From positions 124,001 to 188,000 of the forward strand of contig NZ_JACVOP010000002.1 in NCBI RefSeq assembly GCF_018882365.1: a DNA stretch of 64,000 nt, read 5' to 3'. Each line of letters starts with the position of its first letter. The stretch's first letter is position 1. This DNA comes from Polynucleobacter sp. 71A-WALBACH. Lineage in GTDB: Bacteria; Pseudomonadota; Gammaproteobacteria; Burkholderiales; Burkholderiaceae. Of this stretch, positions 43,761-53,061 are shown in pieces. Under the pieces are notes generated by a model. It was not told the origin of the DNA. It saw nothing but the letters and a program-made list of their open reading frames with translations, and made no database searches. A program made the position numbers and the translations under genes.

Positions 43761-45548
43761 ATGCCGTACGTAGCCCCAGTAAAAGACATGCTATTTGTGA
43801 TGAACGAACTAGCGGGGCTATCGGAGGTTGTTTCCTATCCCTCTTATGCTGAGGCTGGTGCCGATGTCGATTTAGCCCCAGCGATTCTGGAAGAGTCTGC
43901 TAAATTTAATCAAGATGTTGTAGCGCCACTAAATTGGTCAAGCGATCAAAATCCTAGCTCACTAAAAGACGGTGTTGTCACAACCGCTCCAGGCTTTAAA
44001 GCGGCCTTTGAGCAATTTGCTGCAGCGGGTTGGCAGGGTGTTGTACACCCTGCAGAATTTGGCGGCCAAGGCTTGCCGAAGCTCATTGCCACTGCTTGCT
44101 TTGAGATGGTTCACTCCGCAAGCCTGTCATTTGCTTTGTGCCCGATGCTGACCGATGGTGCGATTGAGGCTCTCCTGACCGCAGCAAGCCCTGAGCTGCA
44201 AGAGCGCTACGTACCCAAAATGATTTCTGGGGAGTGGACTGGATCCATGTGTCTCACGGAGCCTCAAGCAGGCTCTGACTTATCGATGGTGCGCTCCCGC
44301 GCATTGCCTGAAGCGGATGGCACCTATAAAATTTTCGGTACCAAAATCTACATTACCTACGGCGAGCACGATATGGCAAAGAATATTGCCCATCTCGTAT
44401 TGGCGAGAACGCCAGATGCGCCAGAAGGCGTGAAGGGCATCTCTTTATTTGTGGTGCCTAAGTTTTTGGTAAATGCGGATGGTTCGCTTGGTGCGCGTAA
44501 TGATGTTCACTGCGTCTCAATTGAGCATAAGCTTGGTATTAAGGCTAGCCCAACCGCGGTCCTGCAATTTGGCGATCATGGTGGCGCAACTGGCTACTTG
44601 GTAGGCGAAGAAAATCGCGGCCTAGAATATATGTTTGTCATGATGAATGCAGCTCGCTTTGCGGTTGGCATGCAGGGGATTGCGGTTGCAGAGCGTGCAT
44701 ATCAAAAAGCAGTGCAGTATGCAAAAGATCGAGTTCAGAGTCGTGACCTGGCGGGTTCACCAGGCCCAGTAGCAATCATTCATCAGCCTGATGTCAAGCG
44801 GATGTTGATGACGATGCGGGGTTATATTGAGGCCTCTAGAGCCTTGGCGTATTACGCTGCTGCTGCTTACGATGCTCAGCATGCATCTCCTGACGAAACG
44901 GCCCGTAAGCAGAACCAAGCGGTTTATGAGTTTCTGGTGCCGATTGTGAAAGGCTTCTCGACTGAGATGTCGATAGAGGTTGCAAGCTTGGGTGTTCAAG
45001 TGCATGGGGGTATGGGTTTCATTGAAGAGACGGGCGCGGCACAGCACTATCGTGATGCTCGCATTCTGACGATCTATGAAGGCACTACCGCTATTCAGGC
45101 AAATGATTTAATTGGTAGAAAAACAGTTCGTGACGGCGGCGCTACTGCAAAGCTATTCTCAGAGAAAATCCAGCAAACTGAAAAAGATCTGGCCAGTAGC
45201 GGCACTGCAGATGCAAAAGCAGTATTGAAGCAATTGACGCCAGCACGGATTGCCTTTGAATCGACTGTTGCATATATTGTGGCGAATGCAAAGACAGATA
45301 TCAAAGCAGTCTATGCAGGCAGCTTTGCTTACTTACGTTTATGTGGTCTGGCATTGGGAGCATGGCAAATGGCACGCGCTTTATTGGCGGCACAAGAGTT
45401 ACGCGCAGGCGACCCCAATTTCTATGACGCCAAAATTGCTACAGCGCGCTTCTTTGCGGAGAATCTATTGCCACAGTCTCAGGCTCTGGCAACTTCGATC
45501 TTAGAGAGCGGTCAATCTACTAATGCGCTGACAGTGGAGCAGTTTTAA
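43761..45548 (+). CDS. Acyl-CoA dehydrogenase
   Basis: A 595-residue flavoenzyme that introduces the 2,3 double bond into acyl-CoA. It has the mid-domain MCLTEPQAGSDLSMVRS, the linker GIKASPTAVLQFG and the FAD and catalytic region VQVHGGMGFIEETGAAQHYRDARILTIYEGTTAIQANDLIGRK. The extra N-terminal segment and the C-terminal about 110 residues match the long (about 600-residue) ACAD branch in which the C-terminal domain follows the catalytic fold. It closes the probable beta-oxidation group; a terminator follows. Confidence 0.94.
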   Translation: MPYVAPVKDMLFVMNELAGLSEVVSYPSYAEAGADVDLAPAILEESAKFNQDVVAPLNWSSDQNPSSLKDGVVTTAPGFKAAFEQFAAAGWQGVVHPAEFGGQGLPKLIATACFEMVHSASLSFALCPMLTDGAIEALLTAASPELQERYVPKMISGEWTGSMCLTEPQAGSDLSMVRSRALPEADGTYKIFGTKIYITYGEHDMAKNIAHLVLARTPDAPEGVKGISLFVVPKFLVNADGSLGARNDVHCVSIEHKLGIKASPTAVLQFGDHGGATGYLVGEENRGLEYMFVMMNAARFAVGMQGIAVAERAYQKAVQYAKDRVQSRDLAGSPGPVAIIHQPDVKRMLMTMRGYIEASRALAYYAAAAYDAQHASPDETARKQNQAVYEFLVPIVKGFSTEMSIEVASLGVQVHGGMGFIEETGAAQHYRDARILTIYEGTTAIQANDLIGRKTVRDGGATAKLFSEKIQQTEKDLASSGTADAKAVLKQLTPARIAFESTVAYIVANAKTDIKAVYAGSFAYLRLCGLALGAWQMARALLAAQELRAGDPNFYDAKIATARFFAENLLPQSQALATSILESGQSTNALTVEQF

Positions 45549-45574
45549 GATTTAAAAAACTGTCACCGCTCATC

Positions 45575-45607
45575 AAAAAGCTATCCGCATTATTGGGATA
45601 GCTTTTT
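45575..45607. terminator. Bidirectional terminator between convergent genes
   Basis: A perfect 12-bp stem AAAAAGCTATCC / GGATAGCTTTTT with an 8-nt loop. It lies 27 bp after the acyl-CoA dehydrogenase stop and includes the last codons of the convergent membrane-protein gene. Confidence 0.88.
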
Positions 45608-46036
45608 TGCTTCCTGAAGTTGCGAGATGAAGAATTGTTCAAAGGCAATGGCTAAGAACGTCATCATCACGCCAGCGCCTAACACCAAAGAAAAGATCAC
45701 GGTCAACACAACAGGCCAGCCTGATTTGGTGGCTCTACTTGGATCTAAAGTTGGGTTAAATTGGGCATCCCACTTTTCATCAGCACGTAGGCCATAGGCA
45801 ATGGTGGTTAACCAACTTGCTTCGAGGGTAATGAGGCCGAAGGTAACTAGAACCCAGCCTGGGGCAGAGTGGAAGTGCGCTTCTTTGAGAATGAACCAAC
45901 CGGCGATTCCACCAACAAATGACAGTAGTTGTGCCCAGCCCCAAAAGGATTTCAATCCTTGCAAATAAAAACAGTTAAATCCAGTTCCTGGAAAAAATAA
46001 TCCGAGTGAGCAGAATAGGAGTTTGTATTTTTTCAT
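45590..46036 (-). CDS. Small membrane protein (TM2-like)
   Basis: A 148-residue protein with about four hydrophobic segments: LLFCSLGLFFPGTGFNCFYL, the GWAQLLSFVGGIAGWFIL stretch, VLVTFGLITLEASWLTTIA and VVLTVIFSLVLGAGVMMTFLA. The beginning, with FPGTGFNCFYLQGLKSFWGW, resembles the TM2 domain, in which a short loop joins two helices. The function is unknown. The last codons lie within a terminator hairpin. A META-domain lipoprotein gene lies 43 bp upstream on the same strand, so the two may be cotranscribed. Confidence 0.72.
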   Translation of the reverse strand: MKKYKLLFCSLGLFFPGTGFNCFYLQGLKSFWGWAQLLSFVGGIAGWFILKEAHFHSAPGWVLVTFGLITLEASWLTTIAYGLRADEKWDAQFNPTLDPSRATKSGWPVVLTVIFSLVLGAGVMMTFLAIAFEQFFISQLQEAKKLSQ

Positions 46037-46079
46037 TCAGACTTTCAGTGATGAACTTATCTTGTAGTGGTGCGATATT

Positions 46080-46610
46080 TTATTTTGTTGAATTACTTTT
46101 TTGCATAAAGCTGAGGACTTCTCGATCCGCGCCAATCATCAGGAGTTGATCGCCGTTGCGAACAAGTGTCCTGTAATCAGCTAGCTCGTAGAGAAAGTCA
46201 TTTTCTAGCTCCATGCGTTGTGGCGCGCAAGCCATCTTCGTACTGGCGATTTGATCTAGGGTAAAGCCTCTGGCATCTTCTGTAATACGTGCGGTAAAGC
46301 GATTGCAGCCCGTAGACCCGCTAACTCGCTCAGCATTAGCGTCAAAAATGATTTGGATTGGATTGCTATTGTCGCCTTGAGGAATTTGACGAGCGCGCAC
46401 CTCGCCTCTAGCATTTGGGGCAAGGTTCCAGCGAACTAGCTCCCATTTTGTGTTCCGGAATTCACTGCTAGGAGGGCTAACCTTCGCGTTACAGGGTGGG
46501 ATGATGTTGGCGCAGGCCGTCAAAAAGCTCAATCCAAGGCAAGAAAAAGTCAGAAATAAGCTGTTTAGAGCACTTTTAGAGGGTCTGAAATTCGAGATTT
46601 TAAGAGGCAT
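46080..46610 (-). CDS. META-domain lipoprotein (HslJ-like)
   Basis: A 176-residue protein with a signal segment and a lipobox (LTAC, Cys33), then a META domain (about 52-170): NTKWELVRWN at its start, VSGSTGCNRFTARI in the middle and MACAPQRMELENDFLYELADY. In E. coli the META protein HslJ is a heat-inducible outer-membrane protein linked to novobiocin resistance. Two conserved cysteines (SGSTGC and KMACAP) probably pair. The role here is unknown. The start at 46610 gives a somewhat long n-region. Confidence 0.82.
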   Translation of the reverse strand: MPLKISNFRPSKSALNSLFLTFSCLGLSFLTACANIIPPCNAKVSPPSSEFRNTKWELVRWNLAPNARGEVRARQIPQGDNSNPIQIIFDANAERVSGSTGCNRFTARITEDARGFTLDQIASTKMACAPQRMELENDFLYELADYRTLVRNGDQLLMIGADREVLSFMQKSNSTK

Positions 46611-46857
46611 ATTTCTGTAAGTTACTGTTTTTAATAATTATTTTATGATTGACTGCATTCTATTCTACTGTTGAAGCCAAATAGGGGAGCGCTTAAATAG
46701 GTGGATCAAGTAGGGGTTTTCGTCTAGAATATGAGGTTTTCCGCTATACCGTGCATTTGTTTTGTTAATTTGCGCAGTTAGCTGAAGCCCAGGATTTTGT
46801 AGTAATTTCATTGGGTTGTAATCAACCTGTTTTCATTTTAGATTTTAAGGAATAAGT

Positions 46858-47103
46858 ATGGTCGTCATTCGACTGGCACGCGGCGGTTCAAAGAAGCGCC
46901 CTTTTTATAGCATCGTGGCTACAGACAAGCGCAATCGTCGCGACTCGAACTTTATTGAGCGTATTGGTTACTTCAATCCACAGGCAGCAGCGACTGAGCA
47001 AGCAATGCGTATCGCTCAAGATCGTTTGACCTATTGGACTGGTGTTGGCGCTCAGATCTCTCCAACAGTAGTTCGTTTGATCAAAAACAATCCTGCAGTC
47101 TAA
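46858..47103 (+). CDS. rpsP: 30S ribosomal protein S16
   Basis: S16 is an early-binding small-subunit protein that stabilises 16S rRNA. The 81-residue protein begins [25 protein letters not shown] and has the [12 protein letters not shown] motif, both typical. TAAGGAA precedes the start. First gene of the rpsP-rimM-trmD-rplS operon, with a 247-bp AT-rich upstream region that should contain its promoter; no clear hexamer pair was picked out by eye. Confidence 0.98.
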
Positions 47104-47196
47104 AGACTTCAAATCCAAAGACTTTGTCTTAGTGATGAAGTCTTTGGCAGCAGAATTTACTTGTAGTGTTATTTGGGGAGTTGAGGTGGTTTCAAT

Positions 47197-47760
47197 ATGA
47201 ATAAACCTTCCCTAGATGATTTGATTGAGCTTGGCGCAGTCCAGGATGCTCAAGGCTTACAGGGTCAGATTAAGGTTCGTCCTCATTCCTCAGATCCAGT
47301 AGCCCTCTTATCTAGCAAAGAACTTTGGCTGTCTCTCATTCCTAGGCGGAGTGCGGGTGTCGCTGCGTCTCATGAGCAGGCTTCATTAAAGCTGTATAAG
47401 GTGAAGCAGGCGAAGATGCATAGTGGCACCGTGGTGATTGCCTTGGACGGCATTACTGATCGTGATCAAGCTGAAGCTTTAAAAGGCGCTCGTATCTTGG
47501 TTGCTCGCAATGCATTTCCAAAAGCAGAGAGTGATAGTTATTACTGGGTTGATCTCATTGGTTGTAAAGCAATCAATCTTCAGGGCGAAAGTCTGGGTGA
47601 AGTAATTGACATTAACGACAACGGCGCTCATGGAATTATTTCTCTTGGTGACCCAGAAACTAAAGTAGCGAAACAGTTGGTACCCTTCGTAAAAGAAGCG
47701 GTACAAAACGTTGATTTGCCTAACAGGCTGATTGCACTGGATTGGCAGTCCGACTGGTAA
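47197..47760 (+). CDS. rimM: Ribosome maturation factor RimM
   Basis: RimM binds S19 and helps 30S head assembly. The 187-residue protein has an N-terminal beta-barrel (LIELGAVQDAQGLQGQIKVRPHS) and a C-terminal PRC domain (YYWVDLIGCKAINLQGESLGEVIDINDNGAHGI, then VPFVKEAVQNVDLPNRLIALDW). It lies between rpsP and trmD as in most bacteria. Confidence 0.96.
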   Translation: MNKPSLDDLIELGAVQDAQGLQGQIKVRPHSSDPVALLSSKELWLSLIPRRSAGVAASHEQASLKLYKVKQAKMHSGTVVIALDGITDRDQAEALKGARILVARNAFPKAESDSYYWVDLIGCKAINLQGESLGEVIDINDNGAHGIISLGDPETKVAKQLVPFVKEAVQNVDLPNRLIALDWQSDW

Positions 47761-47791
47761 TTTCAATCGTCATTGATCTTCAATTTCCAAT

Positions 47792-48538
47792 ATGCGCTTT
47801 GATGTAGTCACCTTATTTCCTGAAATGTTCTCTGCTTTGACGCAATGGGGCATTACTGGGCGTGCCTGTGAGCAAGGCCTTGCTAGTGTGAACCTCTGGA
47901 ATCCTCGAGATTATTGCCTTGATCCTCGTAAAACTGTAGACGACCGTGCTTATGGCGGCGGTCCTGGCATGGTCATGATGGCTAAACCATTGGAAGATAC
48001 GATATCTGCCCTTAAATTAGCTCATCAGACCCAAAACATCGTCTCTGGCCCTATTTGCCTCTTAGCTCCTCAAGGAGAGGTCTTTTCTCAGAAGCTAGCG
48101 ACAGATATCCTCAATTACGGAAATTTAACTTTTGTTTGCGGTCGATACGAGGCTGTAGACCAGCGTTTTATCGATCGAAATGTGGATTTACAGCTTTCTA
48201 TGGGCGATTTTGTGGTTTCTGGTGGGGAATTGCCTGCTATGACCATGATGGATGCAGTCATTCGTCTCATTCCTGGGGCCTTAGGGGATGGTGAATCTGC
48301 CGTTCAAGACAGCTTTATGAATGGCCTTTTGGACTATCCGCACTACACCCGCCCTGAAATATATGAAAATTTATCTGTCCCAGACGTGCTTTTGGGCGGA
48401 CATCACGCTAAAATAGCGGATTGGCGTCGGCAGCAGTCTTTAAAGCTGACGCTAAGGCTCAGACCTGATTTAATTAAATCAGCAAGAGCTAATGGGTTGC
48501 TAAGTAAAGAAGATGAGCAATTTCTTCGAACGCTGTAA
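47792..48538 (+). CDS. trmD: tRNA (guanine-37-N1) methyltransferase
   Basis: TrmD methylates G37 of tRNAs and prevents frameshifting. The 248-residue SPOUT enzyme has MRFDVVTLFPEMFSALTQWGITGRA, the DDRAYGGGPGMVM loop and the knot with the SAM region LSMGDFVVSGGELPAMTMMDAVIRLIPG. The catalytic Asp is in ESAVQDSF, then LLDYPHYTRP. Downstream of rimM by 31 bp and before rplS. Confidence 0.97.
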   Translation: MRFDVVTLFPEMFSALTQWGITGRACEQGLASVNLWNPRDYCLDPRKTVDDRAYGGGPGMVMMAKPLEDTISALKLAHQTQNIVSGPICLLAPQGEVFSQKLATDILNYGNLTFVCGRYEAVDQRFIDRNVDLQLSMGDFVVSGGELPAMTMMDAVIRLIPGALGDGESAVQDSFMNGLLDYPHYTRPEIYENLSVPDVLLGGHHAKIADWRRQQSLKLTLRLRPDLIKSARANGLLSKEDEQFLRTL

Positions 48539-48665
48539 GTAATTATGGTTTTGAATGAAGTGGTTTGTGTCTTGATTTAGTGAAATGGTTTTAACTGCAT
48601 CCTCTGTCTGGTCCGTTGATGAAAGTCTCGGGATAAAACGCTGACAAGATGTTTAAGGATTAATA

Positions 48666-49061
48666 ATGAATTTGATCGAAAAAATTGAGCAAGAAGAAAT
48701 TGCTCGCCTAAGTGCTAACAAAGCGCTTCCTACATTTGCTCCTGGCGACACAGTAGTTGTTGGTGTAAACGTAGTTGAAGGTACACGTAAGCGTACCCAG
48801 GCCTTTGAAGGTGTTGTGATTGCCAAGCGCAATCGTGGACTGAATTCCAGCTTTATCGTTCGCAAGATTTCATCTGGCGAAGGTGTAGAGCGTACATTCC
48901 AAACTTACTCACCATTGATCGCTAGCATTGAAGTGAAGCGTCGCGGTGATGTACGTCGCGCGAAGCTGTACTACTTGCGTGATCGTTCTGGTAAGTCTGC
49001 ACGTATTAAAGAAAAACTTCCTGCGCGCAAAGTTAAAGTAGTTGCTGAGACAGTAGCGTAA
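48666..49061 (+). CDS. rplS: 50S ribosomal protein L19
   Basis: L19 lies at the 30S-50S interface. The 131-residue protein has [14 protein letters not shown] at its start, [60 protein letters not shown] in the core and [21 protein letters not shown] near the end. The C-terminal extension is basic. The operon-ending terminator follows. Confidence 0.98.
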   Translation: MNLIEKIEQEEIARLSANKALPTFAPGDTVVVGVNVVEGTRKRTQAFEGVVIAKRNRGLNSSFIVRKISSGEGVERTFQTYSPLIASIEVKRRGDVRRAKLYYLRDRSGKSARIKEKLPARKVKVVAETVA

Positions 49062-49085
49062 TCAGGTTTGCTTTAATCCAAAAAG

Positions 49086-49109
49086 AAGGCGGCCTTGGCT
49101 GCCTTTTTT
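49086..49109 (+). terminator. Terminator of the rpsP-rplS operon
   Basis: The stem AAGGCGGCC / GGCTGCCTT (one G-T pair, tight loop) is followed by TTTT, about 25 bp after the rplS stop. Confidence 0.8.
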
Positions 49110-49128
49110 ATTATCCTAAAATAAGCTC

Positions 49129-49866
49129 ATGCCAAAAAATCCTAAACCCCAAGAGCATAGGCTAAGCGTTGCTGTGCCTGCGGGTTTCGACGCGCAAGCT
49201 ATTCCAATTCATGAGGTGTGTGAGCACCAGGTCAAGGTAGCTAAGCATGCATTAGACCCATCCTCTCTGAGGAATAGATTTCTGAACCCCCCTGTGTGGC
49301 AGCCAGAGATTACTGATGAGAATCGACATGTGATAGCCGCAGACATTATTGCTAGGCGTCAGGTGGCTGGGAAGATAACCCGTGCAGCAGTGTTAATCCC
49401 TTTGCTGCTGAGGGAGGAGGGCTTATCTGTCTTGCTAACGCAGAGGACGGATCATTTGCATGATCATGCTGGTCAAATCAGCTTTCCAGGCGGGCGCATT
49501 GATCCGGGGGATGTTAATCCTGATGACACTGCTTTGCGGGAGAGCGAAGAGGAGATTGGGCTTGATCGAGCTGCTGTGGAGATCATTGGCCATTTACCCC
49601 AGTATTTAACCGTTTCGGGCTATAGTGTTACGCCAGTTGTGGGATTGGTAAAACCTCAGGCAGAATATGTCTTAGATGCTTTTGAAGTGGCAGATGTTTT
49701 TGAAGTGCCTTTACATTTTTTAATGGATCCAGCTAATCATCAAGTGCGGGTCTGGGAGAGTGATCAGGGTGGTCGTCGGTTTTATTCAATGCCCTATGAA
49801 AATCGTTTTATCTGGGGTGCTACTGCGGGTATGTTGCGTAACCTTTATCATTTATTAAAAGTATGA
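49129..49866 (+). CDS. Nudix hydrolase, CoA pyrophosphatase-like
   Basis: A 245-residue protein with an N-terminal helical part and a Nudix domain (about 80-200). The Nudix box reads GGRIDPGDVNPDDTALRESEEEIGL: the REXXEE catalytic part is intact (RESEEEIG), and Asp stands where the first Glu usually is. The sequence before it, VLLTQRTDHLHDHAGQISFPGG, is the NuCoA signature, which supports hydrolysis of coenzyme A or related pyrophosphates. The stop overlaps the CobD-like gene by 4 nt. Confidence 0.88.
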   Translation: MPKNPKPQEHRLSVAVPAGFDAQAIPIHEVCEHQVKVAKHALDPSSLRNRFLNPPVWQPEITDENRHVIAADIIARRQVAGKITRAAVLIPLLLREEGLSVLLTQRTDHLHDHAGQISFPGGRIDPGDVNPDDTALRESEEEIGLDRAAVEIIGHLPQYLTVSGYSVTPVVGLVKPQAEYVLDAFEVADVFEVPLHFLMDPANHQVRVWESDQGGRRFYSMPYENRFIWGATAGMLRNLYHLLKV

Positions 49867-50822
49867 CTTTCTTTTCTATTCTCTTCGCCCTCATTGCTGA
49901 GCAATATCGCCCAGTAACCTCGACCCATTGGATCGCGCGCATGAGCGCTCGCTGGTTAGATTGGGTCGCCGGCGAATTCGGCGGTAAGACTGAACAAGGT
50001 GCAAGTCCTGTTGGCGCGCGTATGGCGTGCCTGGTTGCCTTTATATTGCCAACGTTCCTAGTATTCGTGATCTATGTTGTCTTCATGGTGACGTATCCGA
50101 TCTTAGGTTTTTTGTGGAACGTTTTAATCGCGTATTTATTTTTTGGCTTTCGCCAATTTAGCCATTCCTTTACCGCAGTACATGAAGCGATTGCAAATCA
50201 TGACTTGCCGGCAGCTCGCCAGGCATTAACCGAATGGTATGGCCCTGAATTAGATGCTTCCAATCTCACTGAGACTGAAGTGATTTCACTTGCCTTAGAG
50301 CGCGCCATCATCGGCTCCCATCATCATGTATTTGGTGTCTTATTTTGGTTCTTAATGCCAATGGGACCTGCAGGCGTGGTGCTATATCGCTTAGCTGACA
50401 CTGCCGCTCAGCGCTGGTCTGAAAAAGGTGACTTTAATTTAAGTGAGGCCGCACGTCATTTCTTTTACGTATTAGATTGGGTACCTGCACGCATCACAGC
50501 AATGGGCTTTGCGATTGTCGGTAACTTTGAGGGCGCTGTTTATGCATGGCGTTACCTGACTGGTAAATGGTCTGATTCTTTGTCAGCGGTGATCTTGGCG
50601 TCAGGAAGTGGCGCCTTAGGTGTTCGGCTTGGTGAGCCTATGAGCGAGCCTGATAGTGATGAAGCTTTACGTATGGCTGAAGCTGGTGAGCCCGTGGTTT
50701 ACGAAGTGGGTCTTGAGCCAAATGAGCGCACCATGCGCTCTGCAATTGGTTTGGTTTGGCGCCTCGTTATCGCTTGGATGGCTTTATTGCTAATGCTGAC
50801 CATCGCTCTTTGGCTTGGCTAA
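49863..50822 (+). CDS. CobD/CbiB-family membrane protein
   Basis: The CobD/CbiB family attaches aminopropanol to cobyric acid in cobalamin synthesis. The 319-residue protein has several membrane segments: one group about 55-100 and a C-terminal helix 295-318. The cores FRQFSHSFTAVHEAIANHDLPAARQALTEW and ETEVISLALERAIIGSHHHVFGVLFWF fit the family. No other cobalamin genes are nearby, and this branch (often called a regulatory signalling modulator, AmpE-like, in Burkholderiales) may have another role, so I give no symbol. The 3' end overlaps rsgA by 56 bp in opposite direction. Confidence 0.78.
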   Translation: MTFFSILFALIAEQYRPVTSTHWIARMSARWLDWVAGEFGGKTEQGASPVGARMACLVAFILPTFLVFVIYVVFMVTYPILGFLWNVLIAYLFFGFRQFSHSFTAVHEAIANHDLPAARQALTEWYGPELDASNLTETEVISLALERAIIGSHHHVFGVLFWFLMPMGPAGVVLYRLADTAAQRWSEKGDFNLSEAARHFFYVLDWVPARITAMGFAIVGNFEGAVYAWRYLTGKWSDSLSAVILASGSGALGVRLGEPMSEPDSDEALRMAEAGEPVVYEVGLEPNERTMRSAIGLVWRLVIAWMALLLMLTIALWLG

Positions 50823-51780
50823 TTCCCTGAATCTGCGTATCGGCGGTCTTTGAGTCGGAACGCAATTGCCTAAATAGCGCCAGTCTTTCTGGCGCTATTT
50901 CATTTCTGTCGACGGCTTCTCGTATTGCGCAATCAGGTTCTGACTGGTGCGCGCAGTTATGAAAGCGACACTTGCCCAGTAAGTCATGAAACTCTCTAAA
51001 GGCATGCTCTAGTTCGCTAACGGACATGTGAGCTAAGCCAAACTCCTGAAAGCCTGGAGAATCAATTAAAGCACCCAATTTGCCACTGGCATCACGTCCC
51101 CAAGCCTCAGGTAGCTCAAAGTAGCGGCAAGCAGTGGTGGTGTGTTTGCCGGTATCTAAGCGTACTGAATACTCTTGAGTGATGGCTGCCGCATTGGGAA
51201 CCCAGGCATTCAGTAAGCTAGATTTGCCCATACCGGATTGACCTACAAACACTGAAACTTTGCCGCAAATAGCAGGGCGTAAGGCCTCTATAGAGGCTTC
51301 ATCAAACTTGGCTGATACCTCGGTAACGGGATAGCCCATGCGTGCGTAGGGCGCAATAATTTTGCGGGCATGTTCTAAGTTATCCTTGAGATCACACTTA
51401 TTCAGAAGAATGTGTAAACCAATTTGATTGGTCTCTGCGGCAACCACGGCCCTACCCAAAAGATCTGGAGAGAAGGCGGGTTGCGTGGCGAGGACTACCA
51501 AAATTTGATCCACATTTGAGGCAATCAACTTGCTCTTAAAGGCATCGGAGCGATAGAGTAAGTTTTCCCTTGGCTCGATGCGAATAATGCGCGCTTGATC
51601 CGCGGAGGTCATCTCTAGCAACATCCGATCCCCCACTGCGCCAATGTGCTGCTTAGCTGGCGTGCTCACCTGAATTAATTCACCAACAGGGGATTCATTA
51701 CCGCGCTCATCTTTTACTAAGCGCTGCGCTAGATAATGCCTTCCATAGGAGGCAGTAAGTAGCGCATGAAATTGTTCCAT
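50767..51780 (-). CDS. rsgA: Small ribosomal subunit biogenesis GTPase RsgA
   Basis: RsgA checks the decoding centre in late 30S assembly. The 337-residue protein has an N-terminal OB-fold (about 5-70), a circularly permuted GTPase with G4 NKCD (127-130) before G1 GQSGMGKSS (180-188) and G3 DSPG (240-243), and a C-terminal zinc site Cys271, Cys276, His278, Cys284. This order of motifs is unique to the family. Its stop lies inside the convergent CobD-like gene (56-bp overlap). Confidence 0.96.
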   Translation of the reverse strand: MEQFHALLTASYGRHYLAQRLVKDERGNESPVGELIQVSTPAKQHIGAVGDRMLLEMTSADQARIIRIEPRENLLYRSDAFKSKLIASNVDQILVVLATQPAFSPDLLGRAVVAAETNQIGLHILLNKCDLKDNLEHARKIIAPYARMGYPVTEVSAKFDEASIEALRPAICGKVSVFVGQSGMGKSSLLNAWVPNAAAITQEYSVRLDTGKHTTTACRYFELPEAWGRDASGKLGALIDSPGFQEFGLAHMSVSELEHAFREFHDLLGKCRFHNCAHQSEPDCAIREAVDRNEIAPERLALFRQLRSDSKTADTQIQGISQAKERWSALAIKPSKR

Positions 51781-51795
51781 TAGTTCAAATACCTC

Positions 51796-53046
51796 TTAGC
51801 TAAATCGCTTGAGATTAGCGATGCGCAATGGAGCGGGTGGATGTGAACTGTAAAAAGCGGTATAGATTGGGTCTGGTGTCAAGGTAGAAGCATTGTCCTG
51901 ATAGAGCTTGACTAGGGCGGAGATCAAATCTGGTGCGGAAGATTTATCCGCAGCAAAGCCATCAGCCTCGTATTCATGTTTGCGTGAGGCTAGGCTAGAT
52001 AGTGGAGTTAGGAAGAAGCTAAATACGGGGGATACCAGCATAAAGAGTGCCAAAGCCAGACCGCCGTTATAGCCATTAGGGTTGGGCATCACACCAAGAT
52101 CACTATAGAACCAAGCTTGAGTACTAATCCATCCCAAGAGTGCAAAGGTAGCGAAGCTCAAAGCAAAAGAAACTAATAAGCGTTTGCGGATATGGTTGCA
52201 CTTATAGTGACCGAGCTCATGAGCTAGTACAGCCTCTACTTCGCCAGGATTGAGTTTCTCAATCAAGGTATCAAAAAATACAATGCGTTTAGCTTTGCCC
52301 ATCCCGGCAAAAAATGCATTGCCATGCGCACTGCGTTTGCCGCCATCCATTACGAAGAGTCCTTGGCTTGCGAAATCACAGCGGCGTAACAAGGCTTCGA
52401 TTTGTGTCTTGAGTGGCCCGTCTTCGAGAGCTTGAAACTTATTAAAAATGGGTGCGATAAAGGTTGGGAATATCCACTGCATCAAGAGACTGAAAGCAGT
52501 CAGAACACCCCAAGCCCAAAGCCACCAAAGATCACCTGCCTGAGCCATGAGGCTCAGAATGACCCAGAGGAGGGGAACGCCAATTGCGCTGCCAACACCA
52601 ATGCCTTTAAACATGTCGGCAAAGAATAATTTCTTATTCATACGATTAAAACCAAAGCGCTCTTCTAGATAAAACTGCTTATACCAAGAGAAGGGGAGGT
52701 CAATGATTCCGGAGATGAGCACAATCGATACAAGTAAAGCAATTTGCTGCGCAATGCCTTCACCCAATAGTTGCAGAAGGGCGATGTTCAGAATCTGCAG
52801 GCCGCCCAAGAGTGTGAAGCCGATCAAAATAATAGCGCTGACACCATTCTCTAAAATACCCAGACGCAGTTTGGCGATCGTATAGTCGGCAGCCTTTTGA
52901 TGATCCGCCAAAGAGATCTGAGAGGCGAACTCGGCAGGCACTACATCACGGTTGATAGCGACGTGACGAATTTGGCGTTGGGATAACCAGTGGCGTAGAC
53001 CAAAGCTGGCGATGAAGGCGATTAGAAAAACAATTGTGAATGTCAT
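51796..53046 (-). CDS. M48 metalloprotease, Ste24/CAAX-protease type
   Basis: A 416-residue multi-pass inner-membrane zinc protease. HELGH (276-280), with a further Glu downstream in [12 protein letters not shown], forms the zinc site. The N-terminal part has several membrane helices, and [21 protein letters not shown] is typical of the Ste24/CAAX prenyl protease group. Bacterial members act in membrane-protein quality control rather than prenyl processing. I chose ATG at 53046; the frame opening at 53115 would overlap orn. The rsgA gene follows 15 bp downstream on the same strand. Confidence 0.9.
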   Translation of the reverse strand: MTFTIVFLIAFIASFGLRHWLSQRQIRHVAINRDVVPAEFASQISLADHQKAADYTIAKLRLGILENGVSAIILIGFTLLGGLQILNIALLQLLGEGIAQQIALLVSIVLISGIIDLPFSWYKQFYLEERFGFNRMNKKLFFADMFKGIGVGSAIGVPLLWVILSLMAQAGDLWWLWAWGVLTAFSLLMQWIFPTFIAPIFNKFQALEDGPLKTQIEALLRRCDFASQGLFVMDGGKRSAHGNAFFAGMGKAKRIVFFDTLIEKLNPGEVEAVLAHELGHYKCNHIRKRLLVSFALSFATFALLGWISTQAWFYSDLGVMPNPNGYNGGLALALFMLVSPVFSFFLTPLSSLASRKHEYEADGFAADKSSAPDLISALVKLYQDNASTLTPDPIYTAFYSSHPPAPLRIANLKRFS

Positions 53047-53061
53047 GAGATGATTATAGAT

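Noticed and set aside
49863..50822. Firm cobalamin-synthesis role for the CobD-like protein
   Set aside because: No other cobalamin gene is near and the branch is diverged, so only the family is named.
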